A program made the translations under genes and the position numbers. A stretch of 64,000 nt of DNA from Crossaster papposus. Taxonomy: Eukaryota > Echinodermata > Asteroidea > Velatida > Solasteridae. Where the stretch lies: NCBI GenBank assembly GCA_037893245.1, contig JBAIAA010001109.1, positions 186,001-250,000 of the forward strand, written 5' to 3'. How positions within the stretch are numbered: position 1 is the first letter of the stretch; each line of letters opens with the position of its first letter. A model generated the notes under the pieces. That model saw only the letters and a list, made by a program, of their open reading frames with translations, was not told the origin of the DNA and searched no databases. Below are positions 19,340 through 27,800 of this stretch, one piece after another.

Positions 19340-19384
19340 GTTATTAACCTAGTGTTCTTGTTGTGTTTTTGTTCCTTTTGGCAG
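19340..19384 (+). promoter_or_regulatory. Splice-acceptor-like site before the zinc-finger frame
   Basis: A long T-rich tract ends TTCCTTTTGGCAG at 19384, eleven bases before the ATG at 19396. A branch-point-like TTAACCTAG lies upstream. This is the arrangement expected if the third frame is made from a spliced RNA, as some LTR elements do for frames after pol. Confidence 0.55.
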
Positions 19385-19395
19385 GAAATTCATTG

Positions 19396-20109
19396 ATGGC
19401 TGTGAAGTGTCCTCACTGTTTGCAGACATTCACCACCAGTCAAGGCTGCTGGAGACACAAGAAACTGGTGCATGGGCCCCCAGTCTACTTGTGTTGTGGT
19501 CAGTGCAATTACAGAGACAAGAGACGGGACAATATAAGGCGGCACTACCGTTTCTGTCATCCTGCCAGGATGGCCAAGTGTGAGAAGGTTAAAGAAGTCC
19601 AGGTGGAAGAGGCCCGGCGAGGCATCAGCTTGCCAGTTTCCATTGACAGGGGGCTATTGTCAGGAAAGTGGGGGCTACGGACCCCGGAGAGAAGGCCCGC
19701 GCCAGCTACCCAGAGCAGAGCCCCAGAGAGTCCTACTAGGGAGGCCGTTATTTCGCTGTCTCCATGCCCCATCTCCCCACTGGTGAGCAGGGCATCCCCG
19801 ATAGTCCGACTCCGGGGAAAGCCGAGATCATTCTTCACCCAGATGAGGGAAGTTCGAGATGGGTCTCCGTCGCAGTCCCCAAGCTCCGTGCCCCCTCTGA
19901 GTCCCGTGGTCGTCGCCAGCCCAGAGCGGGAAGAGATAGATGCGACCCAGAAAGTGGAGGAACGACCACCCAAGCGCATGAAGATGGCGGTGGTCGAGGA
20001 GAGAATCGTCCGCAACGTCTACATTGACAGAGAGCTGGTGCATGAGGAATCACGTCACCAAAAGTACACCAAGCCAGTGGACGCCAACAAGTACAATCTC
20101 CGCAAGTAG
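19396..20109 (+). CDS. Extra gypsy frame: two-C2H2 zinc-finger protein
   Basis: 237 residues from ATG 19396 (the frame is open from 19363). Residues 5-24 form a C2H2 finger: CPHCLQTF, then H-K-K-L-V-H. A second finger follows (CGQCNYRDKRRDN, then HYRFCH). The rest is Pro/Ser-rich and low-complexity, with a basic PPKRMKM stretch that could be a nuclear signal and a conserved-looking end, YNLRK. There is no signal peptide or membrane segment, so it is not an envelope. It lies between pol and the 3' LTR and is intact. I do not recognise a known family. Nucleic-acid binding is inferred from the fingers only. ATG 19396 is preferred because it follows the acceptor-like site. Confidence 0.8.
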   Translation: MAVKCPHCLQTFTTSQGCWRHKKLVHGPPVYLCCGQCNYRDKRRDNIRRHYRFCHPARMAKCEKVKEVQVEEARRGISLPVSIDRGLLSGKWGLRTPERRPAPATQSRAPESPTREAVISLSPCPISPLVSRASPIVRLRGKPRSFFTQMREVRDGSPSQSPSSVPPLSPVVVASPEREEIDATQKVEERPPKRMKMAVVEERIVRNVYIDRELVHEESRHQKYTKPVDANKYNLRK

Positions 20110-20799
20110 AACGAGAGTGGGTGTCATTTTGACCAGAGCATGATGGGGTAGACTAACTGTAAATTAGGCACCAATTACTGACGAATTACTTATTTTTGTT
20201 GTGTGTGATTTTGTATTAATCCTGCTGATTCAGTAATCCCCAAGAGGCCTACATGTAGATTTTTTATACAGGGCTCGGTCAAAGTATTTTCAAAGTCGGG
20301 TTTAATATTTACAGTTTATATATTTTTGTACTTAAGTGTTCATGATATAGTCGTTTGTTTGTGTGTGGAATTTTAAGCCAAAGACGTAGATGTCCCTTGA
20401 TTGCCCTTAAATGCCAGCGTAGTTAAAATAAACAACCTCTTGGAAGAAGGAATATAAGATTTGTAGAAATGTATGGATATTGTATATTGTCGATGATGTG
20501 TCGTAAACCTCACACAGTTATAGTGCGTTTGATGTAAACCTCATATTTTGATGATTTTTAAGGTATATATTTTAAAGTGATCTTTTTAAGTGTCTAATAT
20601 AAGTAAACCTCACAAGTGTGAGGGCGATTTAGTCATGTATAGGATACGTGAGGTTGATTGAGCCTCACAACAGCTGTCGAGTGGGTAGACCTCACACGAA
20701 TTTTTATGAATTATAACTGTATAAACTTAATATTCGCCCTGTTCCTTAATTTTAAATAAGCTATTTGGTCCGGGACGAACCAAGCTTAGTTGGGGCCTG
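20110..20799 (+). other. Gypsy 3' untranslated region
   Basis: No frame. Carries many AACCTCAC / GTGAGG motifs in both orientations (20500-20700), the same motif seen in the LTR and leader. It ends at the 3' LTR without an obvious strong polypurine tract. Confidence 0.6.
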
Positions 20800-20957
20800 T
20801 GTAACGGAACAGGGTATATGCCGGCTCATATTCAAGTCTAGCCGTTCTATAAATAATATAAGTTGATGTTTAATGCATGCATCCGGTGCATGAATAATCA
20901 GCAGTGCCAAGCGACCAATCATCGTAGCGCATTTCGCTACTTGTGCGCGGCCGGCCT

Positions 20958-21349
20958 GCGAATTTTTTTTTCCCAAACAGGTTTGCACAATTTCATGAAT
21001 TATTCAGTAGTTGCGTTGATCGCTGTACAACACTTAGGTTCTAGGTCTCCTTTTCCCCTTAAATTAAAAATACTCTAAAGATATCAATTTGACTAGGAAA
21101 AACGAGGTGACCTACTACAGCAGGATTCGAACCCGGGATCTTTGATCCATAGCCAATCCCACTATCCACTACACTACGTATAGCAGCTCGACAACAGCTG
21201 TTCTTTAAAGTGATTTATTGTAACTAGTTAACTAATAACAACAATGCTGTGACGTCATGTTTTATTCCGATGAATAAACATAACTTCTCATCCAAACTAC
21301 TGAATAATTCATGAAATTGTGCAAACCTGTTTGGGAAAAAAAAATTCGC
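20958..21349. mobile_element. Short TIR element GCGAATTTTT in the gypsy LTR
   Basis: Inverted ends of about 50 bp, GCGAATTTTTTTTTCCCAAA and its mirror. GGCCGGCCT is duplicated at 20949-20957 and 21350-21358 (the match extends to 11 bp, so the exact edge is ambiguous). The left LTR is the empty site. A relative without the central SINE lies at 22790-23015. Confidence 0.85.
21063..21205 (-). repeat. tRNA-derived SINE inside the short TIR element
   Basis: On the minus strand it has a perfect B box, GGTTCGAATCC, near 21125, and a D-arm/A-box-like TAGTGTAGTGGATAG upstream. The related element at 22790-23015 lacks this stretch at the matching point and so gives an approximate empty site. Body about 140 bp with an AT-rich end. 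It is not a working tRNA gene: no proper acceptor or anticodon stems. Confidence 0.7.
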
Positions 21350-22789
21350 GGCCGGCCTGGGGTTTTGGCAGTTCGTAGAATGGTGGCGTTGTAACGAGAC
21401 ATATCGAGATAGTGTGTGAGTTTCGCTACTTGAGACCAAGCAAGCTTCGGGTGGTAGCGTTCAGCTCTGGTGGCGTTGAAGTTGACGTTCTGGTACGGCC
21501 GGGTTCGGAAGTTCTTGAGGCTTCGGGTTAGAGTGAGTTGACGTTAGGACTAGGGTTGTGTATAGTGAGACCTGAGTGTAACGTTCTCAAGTTCTCAGGA
21601 GTGTTATCATTATAACCTTGTTGATAGACATTGGGGGTTTCCGTGTCATTTGAATAACTGGTCAGCTGAGGGTTATTGTAAACTACGTAAGGTATACCTT
21701 GAGCTCACTGCCAGTGAGCTGAACCTGGTTGAGGTATACGATTTTGTAGTGAGGGTTATTTGTGCATATTAATTAGGTTGCTCTGCTAAGTGTTTTATTA
21801 TTCTGCTAATTTGCGTTTCTTTATCTTTCTATAAAAGATATAAGAATTCTAATTGTATTAACGGTTAGAGGTGTGTTAGCCCCCGAACGTTATATTGTAT
21901 ATTGTATAAAAGCCCGATTATTCTCATCAAGTGGTGCAATTGACCATGTGAGGATTATTGGAAGCCTAGTCATTTATAGGAGTTTCACTAGACCCTTGTT
22001 ATAATTAAAGATATTATTATTGAGGCTTACTGAGCCAAGTGAGGCTTCCTGAGCTCCGTGAGGTTTATTTAAGGGTGCAGTTGACCCCTGGTGTTGATTT
22101 ATGAGCTAGTTTTGTACGTGATGGTGAAAGGGACCACGTGAGGGTTACCTCTAGTGAAGTTTATTGTGTATTCTGTTTTGTATGTAAAGTTAATTACTCT
22201 AGAATCATTGAAGGAGAATAAGACCAATTATTGACCGTCTTTGGAATACTTGTTACTGTGAGGTTTATTTGCATTGTAAGGTTTATTAGGAATAATTTAG
22301 TGCTCTTCTATTATATCAAGTTATTCATTCAGTCATAAAACGGTGGTATATTTCCACCAAACGAGCTGCCCCTAGGTTAAGTCCGCCGTTCGTTAATTGT
22401 CCCCCTTGCGTCTGGATAGCCGCTCATCCTTGCGCGAGGCTAATAAATATATTTGTTGGATAATAAGAGTTGGTTGGAGTCCTGAGATAATAAGACCAGT
22501 CCCCATCTAGGTCCTCCGCCGGTTCCGCCACAATACCCACTCTTCAAAATCATTGGCATATTTCTGAGAAATATTTGTAGCCCTTCCTATTATTAAAGTT
22601 GCTTGCTTCTAGCCGCTATACTTTTCGTTACTCTTTTGATAAAATATTTTACCAAACCAAATGTTTTGTCGGAAATTACACTTGGACTGTTATTGGGTAA
22701 TGACAATGATTCAATAATCTTGAATTTATCGCCCATTATAGCCTTGTTTTGGCGTAAGGCGTACGTATTTGCATTTATATCCGTCCATC

Positions 22790-23015
22790 ATTTTTTTCCC
22801 CAAACGTGATTGCCAAATTTAGTTTGGATGAGAAGTTATGATTATTCATCGGAATAAAACATGACGTCACAGCATTGTTGTTATTTAGTTAACTAGTTAC
22901 AATAAATCATTTAAGGGGAAAAGGAGCCCTAGAACCTAAGTGTTGTACAGCGATCAACGCAACTACTGAATAATTCATGAAATTTGGCAATCACGTTTGG
23001 GTAAAAAAAAATCGC
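22790..23015. mobile_element. Short TIR element, relative of 20958-21349
   Basis: Shares the terminal T-rich/CCCAAAC ends and inner GACGTCA and TTAGTTAACTAGTTAC segments with the LTR copy, in the opposite orientation, and lacks the SINE. Confidence 0.7.
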
Positions 23016-23458
23016 TTCCGGGATAATACACTTAATGTCACAGAACTACAGACAGGCCTGTAAAGTGCGCCCTCAACTACGAAAGCACAAAAGTACAACA
23101 ATAGTTGCGTCTTGTTACTAAGACTACGTTCAATATGGACTAATGTTATGATACTATCAAAATAGAGGTCCAAAATTGACTTAACATTTTTTAATATATT
23201 CTCAAAATGCCTTAGAATGCAGGCCCAATCATTGTAGATTTCAACATCTTCCAAGGTAGATTTTCCAAAATATTACCCTATACTAGGCACAAAAATAAAA
23301 TTAAAAAACTTAAAGCATTTCTCACTTTCCTTTGTCTTCAAACAAAATGATAGCACAACCAATTTTGTAATTATGTTAAATTTGTGTCCAACTATACAAG
23401 AGGCTGCATCATTTTGAACATTGAACATTATGCGCAGTTGAAAATACTGAACTGACTA
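23016..23458. other. Non-coding, nothing recognised
   Basis: Downstream of the transporter gene. No frame or repeat that I can support. Confidence 0.4.
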
Positions 23459-23547
23459 TTTGGTGTTACAGCTATTTGGTGTTACAGCTATATGAAAGTT
23501 ACAGCTATTTGGTGTTTAACAGCTATTTGGTGTTTAACAGCTATTTG
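23459..23547. repeat. Minisatellite, CAGCTATTTGGTGTT units
   Basis: Units of about 16-18 bp. The array is split from its other half (24541-24716) by the Harbinger element. Confidence 0.8.
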
Positions 23548-23724
23548 GGGTTGTAACTACGAAAGCTGTTTAAGCCATTAGATGCGTATAAATTAGTAGT
23601 CACTGTTTAAACCTGGTGTCTAACTTCAAACAAGTATACTACAAAGCTTGTTTTAAGTTAGCCGCGTTTAAATGACCATTGGAGTTAAACATGTGTTTAT
23701 AACAAACAATAGCAATTCTTAAAC

Positions 23725-24030
23725 ATGGTACGGGGGTTGTTTAGTGAGTATTCTGAGCCATTTAGAAGCCAGATATGTACACAGAAAGGTAGAAAGGTGG
23801 ACAGGATGGATGCGCTTCAAATCTTCTTAATTGCACAAGAGGACGGAGGCCAACTAACAAGAAAAGCGTCATGGTCGCCAACACCAACGTGCACCAAGAG
23901 TTTCTTTAGGGACAAGGTGAATCCCTTAGAAGAGTATGACGAGGAACATTTCATCAGACGTTTCAGAGTTAGCAAAGACACGTTGAACGATTTACTTGGA
24001 CTTCTCGGATTGTATTTAGAACACCCAATT
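23725..24030 (+). pseudogene. HARBI1-like transposase, N-terminal fragment
   Basis: From ATG 23725. Residues about 70-105 (EYDEEHFIRRFRVSKDTLND and on) match the pre-catalytic start of PIF/Harbinger nucleases, compared from memory with HARBI1 (E-Y-L...F...LLG). The DDE catalytic part is missing. From about 24020 the same DNA reads as the Myb-like piece on the other strand, marking the deletion junction. Confidence 0.65.
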
Positions 24031-24236
24031 CTTTGTTGTCCTTATAGCAGATCGGATTTTACGGTCAGGAAACGAGATGGACATTTCTAAAGTGATAGCT
24101 TTCCAGGCATCAGCTTTTTTTCTAGTTGGCTTTTAGTGTCACATCGTTTGTCACCAATAATGGAATTAAAGTTCCTCATGGTCTCAACGAGAGCCGTCCT
24201 TTCGTCAGCAGTGAAATTGTCACTGCGTTGATGGTA
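24020..24236 (-). pseudogene. Harbinger Myb/SANT-like protein fragment
   Basis: On the minus strand NFTADERTALVETMRNFNSI is followed by KRCDTKSQLEKK and then, after one frame shift in an A run, ADAWKAITLEM. The W spacing and the T-K-S...K...W pattern resemble the Myb/SANT-like accessory protein of PIF/Harbinger elements. Only the N-terminal domain remains. Confidence 0.6.
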
Positions 24237-24540
24237 TCAGCTATATTGGCTCAGGCTGTAGAGCATCTAAGTAAAGACCTGCTGAAGATTTATCTACTGA
24301 GGCCTATCGTATGTTCATACTGTTGCGCAATCCTCTATATTACAATGTAATTAACAATAGGGACCACGGTCAATAAGTTTAGACTGTCCAAGTTACACGA
24401 GGATAACTAAACAACCATTTAAGATATTTAGTAAGAGTTGTTTAATTCAGGTGTTTAGGAAACCGCGTGTAACTTGGATTTATCCACATCTATATACTAC
24501 ACTCGTATATACAGATAAACAGATTTCGTAGTTACAGCCC

Positions 24541-24716
24541 TTGGTGTTTAACAGCTATTTGGTGTTTAACAGCTATTTAGTATTTATAAGGCTATTTGGT
24601 GTTCATACGGCTATTTGGTGTTCATACGGCTAGTTGGTGTTCATACGGCTACGGCTATTTGGTGTTCATACGGCTACGGCTATTTGGTGTTCATACGGCT
24701 ATAGTTGGTGTTACAA
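24541..24716. repeat. Minisatellite, second half
   Basis: Continues the CAGCTATTTGGTGTTTAA array, drifting to CGGCTATTTGGTGTTCATA units. Confidence 0.8.
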
Positions 24717-24767
24717 TTAGGCCGAGGTATTTTTGTTGAAATAAAGGACAACTGTGACAGTGTTATG

Positions 24768-24860
24768 TTAGTCATCTCCATCTTGTTGAAGCTTTAGGAA
24801 GCCTTCTTCTTTGCGTCTCTCTACAGTGACCTCCGACTGCGTCTTGTTGAGAACGCCACC
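24768..24860 (-). CDS. MFSD1-like, last coding exon
   Basis: Acceptor CGCATGTAG, phase 0. Encodes GGVLNKTQSEVTVERRKEEG and then ten residues ending DGDD before TAA at 24768-24770. This is the charged cytosolic C-terminal tail, similar in length and character to the tail of human MFSD1. Confidence 0.75.
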   Translation of the reverse strand, partial: GGVLNKTQSEVTVERRKEEGFLKLQQDGDD

Positions 24861-27800
24861 CTACATGCGTGAGAAGACAAAAACCGAGATTGGTCATAAG
24901 CCACTTGCATACACAGCGCCCCCACAGGGACTCGACTACAACCATGTTAAATAATATGACAAACGTTGACATTATAATGGTAAATGACTACATCAGTTTG
25001 GTAAAAGCGTGTGAATTTCTTTCTGGGAGGAAATTGAATGCGAGTGTTGGTGAATTCGAAGGAAAAATGTTTTAAAATAGACAAGAAACATGTTTTAAAA
25101 TAGACAGGAAAAACTATATTAAAATGGTTTTAATAAACAACAGTGCTGGGGTGCGTTCCGCTCAAGCGAACGTTGCCAACGTTAGCGTTGTTCGCTCGAG
25201 TGGAACGCAATGTGCGCCAATTATGTTGGCGAACGTTTGCGAAAACGGCGAAAGACATCCTGAGCTGTTCGCTGTTGGCCAGTGACGTATTTTAAAGATG
25301 GCGAAGAGGTTAGCAGACGGCAGTGTTCTTTTCACGGTTTTGATTTACGTTTCATACTTTTCGTTATAAATGGTGGATTGTTTTGAGCAGTTATAGGGAT
25401 CTTTTAAAGAAAAATAATGAGTTGGACAAAAAGCAGCCAATCAAACGATGTCACTGTCAATGGGCGCCGCCATTTTGAAAACGTAGTTTTTAAAATATCG
25501 TTCCACTTCAACTAACGCCAACTCAAAACGTAGGCGAACGTTCGCGCAAACAGTTCGCGTAAGTGGAACGCACCCCAAGCTTACTTACCGTTTGAAAATT
25601 ACGTATATTTGCCGCTAGACTAAAAGCAAAGGCTACGCCCGTCAGTCCAATGGTATAGACGATGACCAGTTCCCATCGTAGCTGCATTACTGCATCTGGT
25701 ATGCTGAGAGGCAAGGCAGCGTTAATATAAACTCATCACAAAAAGTACCGAGACACTTAAAAGAATCGTATACGTTTGGTAATTGGAACCCAATGTTTGT
25801 TTCAATTCTATATCGTTATAGATATATACCATAAAACTAACCTGTAAACATTTCAAAAGGTGGTAGCGATTTTGAGATATTGCCTAAAATCTAGAGCGGT
25901 TATGTCCACGCAGGAAGAATAATCTGCATAGAAATACACGCTCTGAAAAACGTCACTGCAGTAACGCTTCTCAGATTCAAATTTGTGGGGATAAAAGGTG
26001 ATATCTTTTTCTATAACCGCAGTACTTCGAAGTGAACAGTTTCTAAAAATGCATTATACTATCCAAAGCTGCTGTACTTCTTACCAAGTAAGTTTTTATT
26101 GCCATTAATTTGTTGAGTAATTACCAAACGTATACGATCCCTTTAAAAATGATCCAATAATTAACGGCCCGAAAGGGTATGGGTTAATTGAAACAAATAG
26201 CCCAGTGCATAATTTTGTTCTGCGTATTTTGACACCTCGATTGTTGAGATATGATGTTGCGGAGCGGAGTTATTGTCATTACAATGGTCGTAGATCCAGT
26301 TTCAAAAGTGACAATCATCCCTATAGAAGCAGGTTTGTATTGATCATGTTGATGTTAAATAATCAGCCAATAAGATAATCTCTAATGGCGATGATCATCT
26401 CGATCGATGCAACAAAGAAACGATTTAAATTCAAAAGAAAAGGCGGGCGTAGAGATTATCTTATTGGCTTATCATTTGACATAAATATGATCAATACAAA
26501 CCTGCTTCTATAGGGATGATTGTCACTTTTAAAACTGGATCTACGACCATTGTAATGACAATAACTCCGCTCCGCAACATCGTATCTCAACAATCGAGGT
26601 GTCAAAATACGCAGAACAAAATTATACATTGGGTTATTTGCTTCGATTAATTCAAACCCTTTCGGGCCGTTAATTTAATTAGATCATTTGTAAGTGTCTT
26701 GAGGCAGTCTCACATTGATTAGTAACAATATGCATCGACGCCCACACTGTTTCAATTTGGTAAAAATCTAAAAGTGATCACAGATTTGTTTATCCCAATT
26801 TACATTTATGCTGAGTAACCCAAAATTCATGTCATTTTATACCATTTTATCACCCCGGTCTTGTTACTGTAGCGAACACCTAGAATTCCCCCGCCAGAGC
26901 CCCTATTGACTAGTGACCTCATGAACTCCCACAGGACGGTAGCTCCGTAAAAATTGCCTGTCTATTTTTAGTAAGGCAGCGCAGACAATAGGCTAGTGCA
27001 GGCGCGCGCGCCAAAATTGGCAGTTAGCCAAGTGTTGTATACAAAAATATAACAAAGAAAACGAGTATGTAAGAACGGTGTGACAACTGACAAGGGAGTC
27101 GTGTGTTAAAGTTGGGCTCGAGAAGTGCTAGAACGAAAGAGCTAAAGGAAAAACCAGTTGTGGAAGTCGGAATAAAGTTGTGCAAAGCAGAGATTTGTAT
27201 GCCTCCTGTTTGTTTACGCGTTTTGCGGCAAGTAGGAAAAAGAACCCTGAAAGACCACGCTACATTACTTAATTAGCCTACACACCAAGGTACAGTACTT
27301 TTTAAATGATTTAACGGCAATTCTTTCAGAAAAGGTCTGCATAGACCTTTAAACTTATTCATGAATACTCACTGGTACTCGTGCGTTTGGCCGAGTATCA
27401 GACCGATCACAATATTGGAAGCAGCCGTGAAGCTCATTTCCAAGGTGAGCATGATGCCTATGGCTGTGCCTACGGTCGATGATGGTACGACCAGCGAGAT
27501 ACACGCAATCACGCTAACCTAAGTTTGGAAAGGCAATGTTTAGGGGTTAGGGCCTTATAAAAATGACCTGACACCACGAAATGAGTGGAAAGTCGCAAAA
27601 TAACAAAATTGACATTATTACATTTCGAGAAAGAAGAATTCCTAAGCTTTCAAATGATGTATTGTGTGTTGCTGTGGCTTATTCCTAGCCGCTGCTATAC
27701 TTTTGAAATTGCTGAAGTCATGCTCCCTTGTTTTGAGAAAACGGAGTTCAAAGTCTGTGAACCGTGCCAACTATACTATCACTCAGTGCAATTCAGCCGC

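Larger units (their letters stand above)
1304..22532 (+). mobile_element. Ty3/gypsy LTR retroelement, fossil, with nested insertions
   Basis: Two LTRs begin TGTAACGG and end CCGCCACA, and ATAC flanks both sides (1300-1303 and 22533-22536). The order is LTR, primer site, gag with CCHC knuckle, aspartic protease, RT, RNase H, integrase, an extra zinc-finger frame, LTR. The RT-RNase H-integrase order is the Ty3/gypsy one. The coding part is interrupted by the BEL element at 5214-16202, and pol has a few further breaks, so the copy is dead. By eye the LTRs differ at roughly 1-2 % of positions once insertions are set aside, so it is fairly young. It is older than the BEL element inside it. Confidence 0.93.
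20800..22532 (+). repeat. Gypsy right (3') LTR, carrying a short TIR element
   Basis: Same ends as the left LTR. It is 1733 bp because of the element at 20958-21349 plus a 9-bp duplication; about 1332 bp without it. Confidence 0.93.
23548..24540. mobile_element. PIF/Harbinger transposon, internally deleted
   Basis: Ends GGGTTGTAACTACGAAA...TTTCGTAGTTACAGCCC. TTG is duplicated at 23545-23547 and 24541-24543; a 3-bp target is typical of PIF/Harbinger. Inside are the start of a HARBI1-like nuclease on the plus strand and a Myb/SANT-like piece on the minus strand. These are the two genes the superfamily is known to carry. At 993 bp it has lost most of the nuclease gene. It landed inside a minisatellite array. 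Confidence 0.85.

Noticed and set aside
21108-21180. tRNA gene on the minus strand
   Set aside because: B box is perfect but the stems do not form and there is no proper acceptor; it is a SINE head.
23459-24716. CRISPR-like repeat array
   Set aside because: Contiguous minisatellite units without spacers, in an animal genome.
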